64,000 bases of DNA from Rhodanobacter glycinis (lineage in GTDB: Bacteria > Pseudomonadota > Gammaproteobacteria > Xanthomonadales > Rhodanobacteraceae): contig NZ_RCZB01000002.1 of assembly GCF_006438785.1 (NCBI RefSeq), forward strand, positions 496,001-560,000, given 5' to 3'. The translations under genes were made by a program, and so were the position numbers. This document shows positions 10,101 to 19,882 of this stretch, piece after piece; within the stretch, counting starts at the first letter, position 1; every line of letters begins with the position of its first letter. The notes beneath the pieces are model-generated. The model was not told the DNA's origin. It searched no databases and was given only the letters and a program-made list of their open reading frames with translations.

Positions 10101-11425
10101 TCAAGCCCATGCGCAAACTCAGCTCAAGCTTCGCCGTCATTCTGCTGGCCGTCGCGGCATTGCTCGCCGGCCCTGCAGCTGCCCAATCCTTGAATGTCGA
10201 CATCGTCGGTGGCGTAAAGACCGCCACCCCGATCGTGGTAGTGCCATTCGCCCAGGCCGGTGGCGCACCGCTGTCCACCGACGTCGCCGATGTGATCCGC
10301 AACGATTTCAATCGTTCCGGCAAGTTCCGTTCGCTGGCCAAGAGCGACATCGTGGAATTCCCGGCCAGGGGTGCGGACATCAAGTTCGCCACCTGGCGCC
10401 TGCTCAAGCAGGACTACATCACTGTCGGTCGCATCAGCGACGCCGGTGGTGGCATGTTGCGGATCGAATACGAGCTGTGGGACGTCAACAAGCAGCAGAG
10501 TCTGCTGGCGCAGGCGTTCACTGTGCCGGCCGGCGATCTGCGTGGCGTGGCGCACCAGATCGCCGATCAGATTTATGAAAAGATCACTGGCGTACGAGGC
10601 GCGTTCTGGACCCGGATTGCCTACATCACCGCCGTCGGGCTGGGCAACAACACGACCTATTCGCTGCTGGTGGCCGATTCGGATGGCTACAACCCGCAGG
10701 TGGTTGCCCGTTCGAAGGAGTCGCTGCTGTCGCCGTCGTGGTCGCCGGATGGCAGGAAGATCGCCTACGTGTCGTTCGAGAGCGGTAACTCGAACATCTA
10801 TGTGCAGGACATCACCACCGGTTCGCGCCAGCTGGTGGAGTCGCATCGCAAGGGCATCAACGGCGCACCGGCGTGGTCGCCCGACGGCAGCAAGCTGGCC
10901 GTGGCGCTGTCCTACGTCGGCAATCTCGAACTGTTCGTGCTCGATCTGGCCAGCCACCAGGAAACCCGGCTGACCAACAGCCTGTCGATCGACACCGAGC
11001 CGGTCTGGGCGCCGGACGGCCAGAGCATCTACTTCACCTCCGACCGTTCCGGCCGACCACAGATCTACCAGGTCGCAGCCAGCGGTGGCTCCGCCCAACG
11101 GGTGAGTTTCCAGGGCCAGAACAACGCCGAGGCTTCGGTCAGCTACGACGGCAAGCAGATCGCGATGGTGCAGGGCAACGGGAACGTGTATCGTATAGTT
11201 GTCATGGATCGCAGCCTGGGTGACCAGGTGCGACCCCTCTCGCCGGGTCCGATCGACGAATCCCCGAGTTTTGCACCAAATGCCAGCATGCTGCTGTACG
11301 CCGCTACCGAAGGACGTCGCGGCGTGCTGTATGCCGTGTCAGCCGATGGTCTGGTCCGCCAGCGCCTTGTACTTTCCGATGGCGATGTGCGCGAACCGGC
11401 TTGGGGTCCGTACCGGCAACGTTGA
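10097..11425 (+). CDS. tolB: Tol-Pal periplasmic beta-propeller TolB
   Basis: Periplasmic protein that bridges TolA and Pal. A signal peptide (MRKLSSSFAVILLAVAALL, cleavage after AAA) precedes an N-terminal alpha/beta domain (about 30-165) and six PD40-type propeller blades with repeats such as SPSWSPDGRKIAY and APAWSPDGSKLAV. The annotated frame begins at 10097, overlapping tolA by ATGA, but ATG 10109 gives a cleaner signal peptide and either is possible. 442 residues matches the family. Confidence 0.97.
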   Translation: MIKPMRKLSSSFAVILLAVAALLAGPAAAQSLNVDIVGGVKTATPIVVVPFAQAGGAPLSTDVADVIRNDFNRSGKFRSLAKSDIVEFPARGADIKFATWRLLKQDYITVGRISDAGGGMLRIEYELWDVNKQQSLLAQAFTVPAGDLRGVAHQIADQIYEKITGVRGAFWTRIAYITAVGLGNNTTYSLLVADSDGYNPQVVARSKESLLSPSWSPDGRKIAYVSFESGNSNIYVQDITTGSRQLVESHRKGINGAPAWSPDGSKLAVALSYVGNLELFVLDLASHQETRLTNSLSIDTEPVWAPDGQSIYFTSDRSGRPQIYQVAASGGSAQRVSFQGQNNAEASVSYDGKQIAMVQGNGNVYRIVVMDRSLGDQVRPLSPGPIDESPSFAPNASMLLYAATEGRRGVLYAVSADGLVRQRLVLSDGDVREPAWGPYRQR

Positions 11426-11597
11426 TTTTTTTCATGCTGCTGCGCGCAAGTGCGGCAGCGTGATGCCCAGGGATTGGGCCCGAACAGCGCCTGTCGGCGC
11501 GTTTCGGTTTCCGGCGGTGACGCATTGCTGCGCCATCGCCAGTCAGAACGGTCGCGCAGCGGTATGCACGGCCGGTCTTTCAAGTGTCAAAATAACA

Positions 11598-11611
11598 GCC
11601 GGTTAACCGGC
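11598..11611. promoter_or_regulatory. 14-bp perfect palindrome upstream of pal
   Basis: GCCGGTTAACCGGC sits in the 251-bp tolB-pal gap, 66 bases before the pal start. The gap is long for this operon, which suggests an internal promoter for pal. The palindrome could be an operator or part of an RNA hairpin; no T-run follows, so it is not an obvious intrinsic terminator. Confidence 0.35.
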
Positions 11612-11676
11612 GTCAGCTGTCCCGTAATCCCAATCGTCATCGTTTGTCGGAACTCAACTCGTTAAGGAACGTCACC

Positions 11677-12183
11677 ATGAATAAGACCGTTCGCGTCGCC
11701 CTGGTTGCCCTGCTCTGCGTAGGCGCGGCCGCTTGCTCCAAGAAGCAGGAAGTCAAACCGCAGCCTGCCATGGATCAGACCACCCAGACCCAGACTCAGG
11801 CGTCGGATGGCAAGTACACCCCCGCCGATCTCGATACCGATGCCTGCCTGCGTCAGCGCGTCGTGTACTTCGATTTCGACAAGACCGAAATCAAGCCGGA
11901 ATTCCAGCAGATCATGGCGTGCCACGCCAAGTACCTGCAGGATCGCCCGACCTCGCACATCCGTCTCGAAGGTAACACCGACGAGCGCGGCACGCGTGAG
12001 TACAACTTGGGTCTCGGCGAGCGTCGTGGCAATGCCGTTTCCAGCGCGCTGCAGGCAGCCGGTGGTTCGGCCAGCCAGCTCGAGACGATCAGCTACGGCA
12101 AAGAGAAGCCGGTGTGCCGTGAGCACAACGAGGATTGCTGGGGCAAGAACCGTCGCGTCGAGATCGTCTACACGGCGCAGTAA
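11677..12183 (+). CDS. pal: peptidoglycan-associated lipoprotein Pal
   Basis: 168-residue outer-membrane lipoprotein. The N-terminus MNKTVRVALVALLCVGAAAC is a lipoprotein signal with the modified Cys at about residue 20. The C-terminal OmpA-like domain contains VYFDFDKTEIKPEF and the peptidoglycan-binding segment EGNTDERGTREYNLGLGERR. ATG 11677 is chosen over an upstream frame because it follows an AAGGA site and begins the signal peptide. Its TAA overlaps the ATG of cpoB. Confidence 0.98.
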   Translation: MNKTVRVALVALLCVGAAACSKKQEVKPQPAMDQTTQTQTQASDGKYTPADLDTDACLRQRVVYFDFDKTEIKPEFQQIMACHAKYLQDRPTSHIRLEGNTDERGTREYNLGLGERRGNAVSSALQAAGGSASQLETISYGKEKPVCREHNEDCWGKNRRVEIVYTAQ

Positions 12184-13049
12184 TGATGAAGCGACTGGCT
12201 AACAGCTTTGCAGCCAGGATCAGCATGGCGGGCGCGATCGCGTCCGCCATGCTGTTCGCGTTTCCGGCATTCGCGCAGGACTCGCGGCTGAGTCTCGCCG
12301 ACCGTGTCACGCGGCTGGAGCAGCAGGCACAGAACAAGGACCAGTCCGGTATCGGCATGGTCAATCAGATGCAGCAGCTGCAGGCTCAAGTGCAGCAACT
12401 GCAGGGTCAGCTCGAGGAGATGCAGCATCAGATGCAGACTCTCGAGGACAAGAACAAAGCCCAGTACGGCGACCTCGACTCCCGCTTGGGACGTCTTGAG
12501 GGCGGCAATGCGGGCACAGGCGCCGCGGCTGTCAGTGGTGCGCAGGCCCAGCCAGGCCAACCGACCACTCCGGCAAGCAGCGCCGCGACACCCACGGCGA
12601 AAAACAGCGCAGCGGCTCAGCCGGCCGCAGCCCAGCCAGCCGTAGCCGGTGCTGCCGATCCAGCCGCGGCTCAGGCTGCCTATGACGTGGCGTTCAAGGC
12701 TATCCGCGCGGGCAATTACGTGGAGGCATCACGCAATTTCCGCAGCTTCATCCAGCAGTACCCGAATCACCCGCTTGCGCCCAACGCCTGGTACTGGTTG
12801 GGTGAGTCTTACTACGCCACGACCAATTATCCGGTGGCGCTGGAGTCGTTTCAGCGGCTGCTGAGCCAGTTTCCACAAAGTGACAAGGCACCCGATGCGC
12901 TGCTCAAGGTCGGTTACAGCCAGCTCGAGCTCAAGCAGAACGGTGCGGCCAAGGCGACGCTGACGAAGGTCACCACCCAGTACCCGGGTTCCAAGGCAGC
13001 CAGCCTGGCCCAGGAACGCCTGCAACGCCTGCAGCAGTCGGGCAACTGA
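12183..13049 (+). CDS. cpoB: cell division coordinator CpoB (YbgF)
   Basis: 288-residue periplasmic TPR protein that coordinates Tol-Pal with peptidoglycan synthesis. Signal peptide (cleavage after AFA, about residue 26), an N-terminal Gln-rich trimerising coiled coil (about 30-95), an Ala/Pro-rich linker (about 105-155), and three TPR repeats (for example AYDVAFKAIRAGNYVEAS and NAWYWLGESYYATTNY). The start ATG at 12183 overlaps the pal stop. An ATG at 12186 is equally possible. Confidence 0.95.
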   Translation: MMKRLANSFAARISMAGAIASAMLFAFPAFAQDSRLSLADRVTRLEQQAQNKDQSGIGMVNQMQQLQAQVQQLQGQLEEMQHQMQTLEDKNKAQYGDLDSRLGRLEGGNAGTGAAAVSGAQAQPGQPTTPASSAATPTAKNSAAAQPAAAQPAVAGAADPAAAQAAYDVAFKAIRAGNYVEASRNFRSFIQQYPNHPLAPNAWYWLGESYYATTNYPVALESFQRLLSQFPQSDKAPDALLKVGYSQLELKQNGAAKATLTKVTTQYPGSKAASLAQERLQRLQQSGN

Positions 13050-13059
13050 GCGCGTAACG

Positions 13060-13752
13060 ATGAGCGGCGATGACGCACGCGTGGCGTCCACCACGCCTGC
13101 AGCGGTTGTTGCGGAGCGTTTGCGCATCACCGAGATATTCCACTCGATCCAGGGTGAGGCCGATGCGATCGGCTGGCGTACCGTGTTCGTCCGCCTCACC
13201 GGCTGCCCCTTGCGCTGCGTCTGGTGCGACACCGAGTATTCGTTTTACGGTGGTGACTGGCACGCGATCGAGGACATCCTCGCCGAAGTTGCATCACACG
13301 GCGCAGGCCACGTCTGCGTAACCGGCGGCGAGCCGCTGGCGCAGAAACGGTGCCTGATCCTGCTGCAGAAATTGTGCGACGCCGGTTACGAGGTATCCCT
13401 GGAAACCTCCGGCGCACTGGACGTTTCCGCGGTCGATCCGCGCGTGCACAAGGTGATGGATCTGAAGGCACCGGATTCGGGCGAGAGCAGGCGCAACCTG
13501 TGGTCGAACCTCGATTGCCTGCTCCCGCACGACCAGATCAAGATCGTGATCGCCAGCCGCGGCGACTATGAGTGGGCGTGTAGCATGTTGGCCGAACACG
13601 CGTTGGCGGATCGCTGCATGGTGTTGTTCTCGCCGGTACATGGCGCAGTGCAGCCGCGCGAGCTGGCAGAGTGGATCATTGCTGACCGCTTGCCGGTACG
13701 GTTTCAGATGCAGCTGCACAAGCTGCTTTGGAACGACGCTGCCGGGCACTGA
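13060..13752 (+). CDS. queE: 7-carboxy-7-deazaguanine synthase QueE
   Basis: Radical SAM enzyme converting 6-carboxytetrahydropterin to 7-carboxy-7-deazaguanine in queuosine synthesis. 230 residues. The cluster motif in TGCPLRCVWCDTEYSFYGG (CxxxCxxC) and the SAM-binding VTGGEPLAQK are intact, and the N-terminus RITEIFHSIQGEAD is the family start. It lies 10 bases after cpoB, so it may be read with the tol-pal operon. The next step is queC, 96 bases downstream. Confidence 0.97.
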   Translation: MSGDDARVASTTPAAVVAERLRITEIFHSIQGEADAIGWRTVFVRLTGCPLRCVWCDTEYSFYGGDWHAIEDILAEVASHGAGHVCVTGGEPLAQKRCLILLQKLCDAGYEVSLETSGALDVSAVDPRVHKVMDLKAPDSGESRRNLWSNLDCLLPHDQIKIVIASRGDYEWACSMLAEHALADRCMVLFSPVHGAVQPRELAEWIIADRLPVRFQMQLHKLLWNDAAGH

Positions 13753-13848
13753 GCGGCCGTTACAGCAAGCCACGTTTGATTGCGCGCCGGCCTGTGTTGC
13801 CGGTGGCGTTTGCGGCCGGTGACCGGTCACTTTTGTGTGGAATACATC

Positions 13849-14535
13849 ATGTCTCAAAGCACGTTGCGCAAGGCTGTCGTATTGGTTTCCGGTGGCATGG
13901 ATTCGGCTGTCACCATCGCACTGGCACGCGAGCAGGGCTATCAGGTGCATGCATTGAGCGTGGCCTATGGTCAACGGCACAACTCGGAGCTGGCAGCTTC
14001 CGACCGGGTGTCGCGCATGCTCGGCGCAGTGGAACACAAGACCGTCGGCATCGACCTGCGCAGCATCGGCGGTTCGGCACTGACGGCCGATATCGATGTT
14101 CCGCTCGACACCCTCGACAGCGGCGACATTCCCGTGACGTATGTGCCGGCGCGTAACACGATCATGCTGTCGATCGCGTTGGGCTGGGCCGAGGTGCTTG
14201 GTTCCAGCGACATCTGGTGCGGAGTCAACGCGGTCGACTACTCCGGCTACCCGGATTGCCGTCCAGCCTTCATCGAGACGTTCGAGACCTTGGCGAATGT
14301 CGCCACCAAGGCAGGCGTCGAGGGTGCGGGCATTCGCATCCACGCGCCATTGATGCGCATGAGCAAGGCCGACATCGCCCGCGAAGGCCAGCGCCTCGGC
14401 GTGGATTTTTCAGCCACGGTCAGTTGCTACCAGGCCGACGGTGATGGTCAGGCGTGCGGTCATTGCGATGCCTGTCGATTGCGCGCGCAGGGCTTTCGCG
14501 AAGCCGGCCTGGCCGATCCCACGCGGTATGCCTGA
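13849..14535 (+). CDS. queC: 7-cyano-7-deazaguanine synthase QueC
   Basis: Makes preQ0 from 7-carboxy-7-deazaguanine with ATP and ammonia. 228 residues. Seen: the PP-loop [17 protein letters not shown] (about 13-29), the central [15 protein letters not shown], and the C-terminal zinc site [10 protein letters not shown] with an upstream Cys in TVSCYQ. The start at 13849 precedes the conserved strand AVVLVSGG; an upstream ATG at 13780 adds unrelated sequence. It follows QueE in the pathway and on the chromosome. Confidence 0.97.
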   Translation: MSQSTLRKAVVLVSGGMDSAVTIALAREQGYQVHALSVAYGQRHNSELAASDRVSRMLGAVEHKTVGIDLRSIGGSALTADIDVPLDTLDSGDIPVTYVPARNTIMLSIALGWAEVLGSSDIWCGVNAVDYSGYPDCRPAFIETFETLANVATKAGVEGAGIRIHAPLMRMSKADIAREGQRLGVDFSATVSCYQADGDGQACGHCDACRLRAQGFREAGLADPTRYA

Positions 14536-14554
14536 GATTGCGGGACGTTGTTGC

Positions 14555-14583
14555 TTGTGCCGCTGTCGCCCAGCCCGTAAAAT
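14555..14583 (+). promoter_or_regulatory. putative promoter of tRNA-Lys
   Basis: -35 TTGTGC (14555-14560), 17-bp spacer, -10 TAAAAT (14578-14583), about 25 bases before the mature tRNA. The spacing is optimal and the -10 matches the sigma-70 consensus at five of six positions. Confidence 0.5.
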
Positions 14584-14607
14584 TGTCCGCTTGAGTTTTG
14601 CAATGAT

Positions 14608-14683
14608 GGGTCGTTAGCTCAGTTGGTAGAGCAGTAGACTTTTAATCTATTGGTCCCGGGTTCGAATCCCGGACGACCCACCA
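14608..14683 (+). tRNA. tRNA-Lys (anticodon TTT)
   Basis: A 76-base cloverleaf: acceptor GGGTCGT pairs with ACGACCC, D arm GCTCAGTTGGTAGAGC, anticodon stem GTAGA/TCTAT around loop CTTTTAA (anticodon TTT), T arm CCGGG-TTCGAAT-CCCGG, discriminator A and an encoded CCA at 14681-14683. It has its own promoter and terminator. Confidence 0.98.
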
Positions 14684-14690
14684 GTTTTCA

Positions 14691-14716
14691 GAGCGCCCGT
14701 CGGGCGCTCTTTTTTT
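14691..14716 (+). terminator. intrinsic terminator after tRNA-Lys
   Basis: GAGCGCCCG / CGGGCGCTC hairpin followed immediately by seven Ts. It ends the tRNA transcript and faces the convergent sensor-kinase gene. Confidence 0.9.
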
Positions 14717-14740
14717 GCCTGCCGTGGGCAGGCATCCGGC

Positions 14741-16735
14741 TCAGCGGTCGCTGCTGGCGGCGGTCCAGACCGAGATCAAGGTAGTGCGCAATTGCTGCGG
14801 CGAGACCGGTTTGTACAGCAGGGGAATTTTTGCCGCGATGATTTCGCGCAGACGATCGATGCGGGTTTCGCCGGTGATCAGCAGCCGGGCGAATGGTTTT
14901 TCGCCGTCGCGCTGGTAGTAGTGATCGAGTGCGGCAAACACATCGAGCCCGCGTTCACCGTCACGCAGGCTCAGGTCGGAAATTACGATGTCGGCGGGGC
15001 CTGGCCACTGCTCGATGGCCTCCAGCGCCTGTAGCCGATCCTCGGCCACTGCCACGTCGCAGCCCCAGCTGCGCAGCAGGAAGCGGATGCCGGAAAGAAT
15101 CGCAGGATCATCGTCCAGTACCAGCACGCGCCTGCCGACCAGGTTCGTGGGCAGGTCGTCGTCAAGGGGGGCCAGCTTCGACTGCGCGTCGGTCAGCGGT
15201 AACTGGAAATGGAATACGCTGCCCCGGCCCAGCCTGGATTTCACCAGCACCCGGGTATCGAGCAGTTCCGCCAGGCGTTGCACGGTGGCCAGCCCCAGCC
15301 CCAGGCCGGAATGCGAGCCGTCGCTGAGCCCGGCGTCGAGATGGTCGTCGATGCGGTAAAACTCGTCGAACACGCTCGACAGATGCTCCGGCGCAATGCC
15401 ACTGCCGGTGTCCCACACTTCGATGCGCACGCGACCGTCACCGCCACGCCGCGCGCCGACCACCGCGCCACCATGGTGGGTGAAGCGCAAGGCATTGCTG
15501 ACCAGGTTGTTGAGTATCCGGGTCAGCATGATGCGGTCGCTGCGTACCCACCGGCTGGTCGGGTGTGCGTTCAGTCGCAAGTTGCGCTGCTCGGCCACCA
15601 TGCCGAAATTGCGGTTGACCTCGGCGAAGACCTCGTCGAGCGGGAACTCGCTGATCTCGACTTGGACCGCGCCGGTTTCCAGCCGCGAGAGATCGAGAAG
15701 CTCGCTGAACAGGTGATCGAGCGATTGCACACATTCCTGGATATGGGCGATCCGGTCCAGTCGCTGCGGATCGTGTTCGTCCACTGCCAGTGCGGAGGAG
15801 AACAGGGTCAGCGCATAAAGCGGCTGGCGCAGATCGTGCGAAGCGGCTGCCAGGAAGCGCGATCGGGCCACGCTGGCCGCTTCGAGCGCGGCATTCTTTC
15901 CGGCCAGTTCCAGCGTGGCCTGTTCGATCTGTCGCTCCATCCCGCGCTGCACATCGAACAACGCTGCTGCCGCATGGTTGAAACCTTGCTGCAGGTCGCC
16001 GATCTCGGTGCGGTCGGTGACTGTCACGGCAACCTGGCGATCGCCTCGGCCGAGCTGGCGCACGGCGCCGGCCAGGTGAACCAGGGGTGCGCTGATCCAG
16101 CGTGCTGCCTGCCAGCCGATCACGCCTGCAATGAGCAGACTCAGCAGCAACGCGAGCAGTGCGTGGCGCTGGCTCGCATGCTGTGCGGCGATCGCATCGT
16201 GCAGGCTCACATCCACCAGCACCGAGCCAAGCAGGGCATGGTCGGGCTGATCGCTGTCGACGACATCGCGCACCACGGTAAGGATGTCGTGCTGACTGTT
16301 GCTGTCGCCGGATTCACGATGGTCGGCGAGGATCTCGCCGGCGGTCGTGCGGATCTGCACGCGCGTCACATGCGGCAGGTCACCGATCGAATCGGCGATG
16401 CGCAGCAACTCACGCAGTTGCATGTTGCGCAATGGCTGCACGCAGACCGAGGCGGCTTGTGTCGCAATGGCGTCTGCATTGCTTTGCGCCATCTGGCGCA
16501 GGTTGTCCAGCTGGCGCTGGGTCAGCAAGGTCACCAGCAGGGCCGCCGTGATCAGCGTGGGCACCATCGCGACGAAGGCAAGACGCTGCATCAGCGATGT
16601 ACGCTGCCATAACCGCGTGGGCCAGGAGTTGGTCGCCTTGTCCATTCGCCCGGTATCTCCCCCCAGCATCACCCCTTGCGCCGACGCGCCGGAGTCAGTC
16701 CAGTTTCGTCCATCCACGCCGTGCGCCGCTGTCAT
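14741..16735 (-). CDS. hybrid sensor histidine kinase with C-terminal receiver domain
   Basis: Membrane sensor kinase, up to 664 residues. Two spans flank a periplasmic sensor region (about 53-74 and 195-215), then HAMP (about 215-285), HisKA with the phospho-His in ASHDLRQPL (near 298), an ATPase domain (N box NNLVSNALRF, DTGSGIAPEH, GLGLGL) and a receiver domain starting RRVLVLDDDPAIL with phospho-acceptor Asp in VISDLSLRD (near 585). ATG 16735 gives the longest form; ATG 16645 (MDKATNSW) is the more likely start. No partner response regulator lies nearby, so the output target is unknown. Confidence 0.92.
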   Translation of the reverse strand: MTAAHGVDGRNWTDSGASAQGVMLGGDTGRMDKATNSWPTRLWQRTSLMQRLAFVAMVPTLITAALLVTLLTQRQLDNLRQMAQSNADAIATQAASVCVQPLRNMQLRELLRIADSIGDLPHVTRVQIRTTAGEILADHRESGDSNSQHDILTVVRDVVDSDQPDHALLGSVLVDVSLHDAIAAQHASQRHALLALLLSLLIAGVIGWQAARWISAPLVHLAGAVRQLGRGDRQVAVTVTDRTEIGDLQQGFNHAAAALFDVQRGMERQIEQATLELAGKNAALEAASVARSRFLAAASHDLRQPLYALTLFSSALAVDEHDPQRLDRIAHIQECVQSLDHLFSELLDLSRLETGAVQVEISEFPLDEVFAEVNRNFGMVAEQRNLRLNAHPTSRWVRSDRIMLTRILNNLVSNALRFTHHGGAVVGARRGGDGRVRIEVWDTGSGIAPEHLSSVFDEFYRIDDHLDAGLSDGSHSGLGLGLATVQRLAELLDTRVLVKSRLGRGSVFHFQLPLTDAQSKLAPLDDDLPTNLVGRRVLVLDDDPAILSGIRFLLRSWGCDVAVAEDRLQALEAIEQWPGPADIVISDLSLRDGERGLDVFAALDHYYQRDGEKPFARLLITGETRIDRLREIIAAKIPLLYKPVSPQQLRTTLISVWTAASSDR

Positions 16736-16801
16736 GGATGCCGCACAACACTAGCGCGAAACGGACGAATTGACAGCTGCCGGCAACCGTGTGACGCGGG
16801 A

Positions 16802-17518
16802 TCAGTCGATGTGCCTGCCGGTTTGCCGGTAACGGCGGGTGAGGCGCCCGATCAGCAGCGGCAGCAGTGCCAGCAGTGCGATCGCGCCCAGCGGCAGCAA
16901 TACGCTGCGGTGCATGAACAAGGCGACGCCGAAGCTGTCGCTCTGGCTCATCGCATCGCCCAGCCCGGCGCCGATCGACGTCTCGAAGATCAGCGTGATG
17001 GTGCCGCCGAGCCAGCTGGCACCCAGAAATAGCCACAACGGACAGCGCAGCCAGGCCAGTGCGACTGTGACGGCACCGAATGGCACTACCGGGACAAAGC
17101 GCAGAAACAGGGTGTAGCTCACCGGATGTCGCTCAAAACCCAGCCGCAGCCGTGCCACGATCGCCGGCGGCTGCCGGCTGCCGGCGCCAAACGCGTAGCG
17201 GCTGGCTAGATACAGGATCAGCGAACCCAGCGTTAGCCCCACCGACGAAGAGACGGTGGCATCGACGGCCCCGAACGCGAAACCGCCAGCGAGAATCACC
17301 ACGATGGTGCCGGGAATGCCGGTGGATACAGTCAGGGTCAGCAGGCCGACATAGGCCAGTCGGCTCAGCCAAGGGTGCGCGGCGATCTGCGCGTGCAATT
17401 CGACCTGATGCACCACCAGCTGCCGCGGGGTCAACTGATCGAGCGAGCCGGAGGCAAACAACACGATGCCTGCCAGTATCAGCAGGACCAACGGCAGCGC
17501 GGCGCGCCAGCGGCTCAA
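16802..17518 (-). CDS. TVP38/TMEM64 (VTT/DedA-like) membrane protein
   Basis: About 238 residues with roughly six hydrophobic segments. VTT-domain features seen are GIPGTIVVILAGGFAFG and the re-entrant segment LFLRFVPVVPFGAVTVALA. Related proteins are proposed lipid scramblases or transporters; the substrate here is unknown. The most plausible start is TTG at 17518, which overlaps the TGA of the deaminase gene as TTGA, implying translational coupling. The frame stays open further upstream, but that part is antisense-like and unrelated. Confidence 0.8.
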   Translation of the reverse strand: MSRWRAALPLVLLILAGIVLFASGSLDQLTPRQLVVHQVELHAQIAAHPWLSRLAYVGLLTLTVSTGIPGTIVVILAGGFAFGAVDATVSSSVGLTLGSLILYLASRYAFGAGSRQPPAIVARLRLGFERHPVSYTLFLRFVPVVPFGAVTVALAWLRCPLWLFLGASWLGGTITLIFETSIGAGLGDAMSQSDSFGVALFMHRSVLLPLGAIALLALLPLLIGRLTRRYRQTGRHID

Positions 17519-18075
17519 TACGTTGGACCACTGGCGCCGTAACTGGCGAGCACGCCGCGTGCCTGATCGCGCAGGATGTCGCGGCGCACGACGATGTGGC
17601 GGCGTTCCAGTTCGCCGATCCAGTCGGCTGGCAACGGGCCTTCGTCGAATTCGGTGAGTTCCTCGACGTCCTCGGCACGGGCGCCGATCAGCAATTCGTC
17701 GATACCTGCCCACACGCTGGCGCCATAGCACTGACAGCAGGGTTGCGAACTGGTTGCCAGCACGTAATGACCGCCGTCTTCGTTCAGCCGATGCCGGCTC
17801 AGCCGCGCCTGCGCGATCATGATCACCATCATTTCGGCGTGCGCGACCGAGCAGCTTTGCGGCACCACGCGGTTCACGCCAACGGCGACCAGCCGGCCGC
17901 TGTGGCTGTTGAATACGGCGGCGCCGAACGGGCCACCGCCGCTGCGCTCGACATTTTGCCGTGATAGCTCGATCGCCAGCCCGACCCGTTCCTCGTCGGT
18001 CTGGTAACGCCGGTTGCTGTCGGCAACATCGCCGATCCACGGTGGCAGGGTCAGATGGATTTGCAGCGGCAGCAT
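17515..18075 (-). CDS. cytidine/deoxycytidylate deaminase-family protein (guanine deaminase-like)
   Basis: 186-residue zinc deaminase. The zinc and proton-shuttle motif AHAEM and the paired PCCQC ligand motif are intact, with a GGGPFGAAVFN segment typical of the guanine/tRNA-adenosine deaminase branch. The substrate is not certain; TadA is usually shorter and the C-terminal 60 residues here differ, so a free-base deaminase is favoured. It lies 28 bases after glnS and overlaps the VTT gene, so glnS, this gene and the VTT gene likely form an operon. Confidence 0.82.
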   Translation of the reverse strand: MLPLQIHLTLPPWIGDVADSNRRYQTDEERVGLAIELSRQNVERSGGGPFGAAVFNSHSGRLVAVGVNRVVPQSCSVAHAEMMVIMIAQARLSRHRLNEDGGHYVLATSSQPCCQCYGASVWAGIDELLIGARAEDVEELTEFDEGPLPADWIGELERRHIVVRRDILRDQARGVLASYGASGPTY

Positions 18076-18103
18076 ACGCTTGCTCCGTTCGTCGGGCGGG
18101 CCG

Positions 18104-19882
18104 TTACTGGCCAGCCTGTTTGGTCCATGCGTCGCGCAGCGTCACGGTGCGATTGAACACGGGGGCGTCGGCGCGATGATCGATGCGGTCGGCCACGAAA
18201 TAGCCCAACCGCTCGAACTGGAAGCGCTGCTCCGGCGCCACGCTGGCGGCGGCCGGCTCCAGCCATGCCCGTACCACGCGCTTGGCCTGCGGGTTGACGT
18301 GGTCGAGCCAGCTCTTGCCTTCTTCGTCGCTGTCCGGCGCGGCCACGCTGAACAGGCGATCGTAGATGCGCACCTCGGTGGCGACCGCATGCTTCGCGCT
18401 GACCCAGTGAATGGTGCCCTTCACCTTGCGGTCGGCACCGGGCATGCCGTGGCGGGTTTCCGGATCGAGCGTGCAATGCAGCTCGGTCAGGTTGCCGTCG
18501 GCGTCCTTGATCACTTGTTCGCACTTGATGATGCCGACGCCGCGCAGGCGCACTTCGCCATCCGGCTTCAGGCGGTGGAAGCCCTTCGGCGGCACCTCGG
18601 CAAAATCCTCGCGCTCGATCCACAGCTCGCGCGCAAACGGCACTCCGCGCGTGCCGAAACTGTCGTCCTTCGGATGGTTGGCGAAGGTCAGCGTTTCCTC
18701 ATGGCCTTGCGACAGGTTGGTCAACACCAGCTTCAGCGGATCGAGCACCGCCATGCGGCGCGGCGCGGTGGTGTCCAGGTCCTCGCGGATGCAGCCTTCC
18801 AGTACCGCGTAGTCGATCATGCTGTTCTGCTTGCTCACGCCTACGCGCTCGATCAGCAGGCGCAGCCCGGCCGGCGTGAAGCCGCGTCGACGCAGGCCGC
18901 GCAGCGTGTTCATGCGCGGGTCGTCCCAGCCATCCACGAAGTTCTCGTTCACCAGCTGCGCCAGCTTGCGCTTGCTGGTGATGCAATAGCTGAGGTTGAG
19001 CCGCGAGAATTCGATTTGCCGCGGCTTGGCCGGCACCGTCGGCAGGCCGGCATCGAGCAGCGGCTGCCACAGTTCGGGGTGGTTCGGCAGGTCGACCTTG
19101 TCGACGAACCAGTCGTACAGCGGCCGGTGATCCTCGAACTCCAGCGTACACAGAGAATGGGTGATGCCTTCGAGCGCATCGGACAGGCAGTGTGCGTAGT
19201 CGTACATCGGATAGATCGGCCACGCGTCGCCGGTGTTCTGGTGGGCGATCTTGCGGATGCGGTAGATCGCCGGGTCGCGCATGTTTATGTTGCCGGCGCT
19301 CATGTCGATCTTCGCGCGCAGTGTCTTCGCACCGTCGGCGAATTCGCCCGCGCGCATGCGGCGAAACAGGTCGAGATTCTCCGCCACGCTGCGCTCGCGG
19401 TACGGCGAGTGTCGTCCGCCAGCAGTCAGCGTGCCGCGATACTCGCGCATCTCCTCGGCGTTGAGGTCATCGACGTAGGCGACGCCATCCTCGATCAGCT
19501 TGATCGCCGAGCGGTAGAACACCTCGAAATAATCCGACGCATGGCGCAACTCATGCCATTCGAAACCGAGCCAGTGCACGTCGTCCTTGATGCCCTCGAC
19601 GAACTCCGGATCTTCCTTGCCCGGATTGGTGTCGTCCAGGCGCAGGTTGCACCAGCCGTTGAATTCACCCGCAATGCCGAAGCTCAGGCAGATCGCCTTG
19701 GCGTGGCCGATATGCAGATAGCCATTCGGTTCCGGCGGGAAGCGCGTGTGAACCGCATGGTGCTTGCCTGCAGCCAGGTCGTCGCGCACGATCTGCCGGA
19801 TGAAATCCTGATGTGGAGCAGCCTGATGCACGGCGGTCGCTGCCTGAGTAGCGGGTGCAACGGCGGGATTGTCGGTCGACAT
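18104..19882 (-). CDS. glnS: glutamine--tRNA ligase
   Basis: Class I synthetase charging tRNA-Gln directly. 592 residues. HIGH motif in [21 protein letters not shown]-equivalent [13 protein letters not shown], and the GlnRS-type C-terminal anticodon-binding beta-barrels (from about 360). The N-terminal extension of about 25 residues (Ala/Gln-rich) precedes the conserved [10 protein letters not shown]. Its presence indicates that the organism need not rely on tRNA-dependent amidation for Gln. Confidence 0.97.
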   Translation of the reverse strand: MSTDNPAVAPATQAATAVHQAAPHQDFIRQIVRDDLAAGKHHAVHTRFPPEPNGYLHIGHAKAICLSFGIAGEFNGWCNLRLDDTNPGKEDPEFVEGIKDDVHWLGFEWHELRHASDYFEVFYRSAIKLIEDGVAYVDDLNAEEMREYRGTLTAGGRHSPYRERSVAENLDLFRRMRAGEFADGAKTLRAKIDMSAGNINMRDPAIYRIRKIAHQNTGDAWPIYPMYDYAHCLSDALEGITHSLCTLEFEDHRPLYDWFVDKVDLPNHPELWQPLLDAGLPTVPAKPRQIEFSRLNLSYCITSKRKLAQLVNENFVDGWDDPRMNTLRGLRRRGFTPAGLRLLIERVGVSKQNSMIDYAVLEGCIREDLDTTAPRRMAVLDPLKLVLTNLSQGHEETLTFANHPKDDSFGTRGVPFARELWIEREDFAEVPPKGFHRLKPDGEVRLRGVGIIKCEQVIKDADGNLTELHCTLDPETRHGMPGADRKVKGTIHWVSAKHAVATEVRIYDRLFSVAAPDSDEEGKSWLDHVNPQAKRVVRAWLEPAAASVAPEQRFQFERLGYFVADRIDHRADAPVFNRTVTLRDAWTKQAGQ

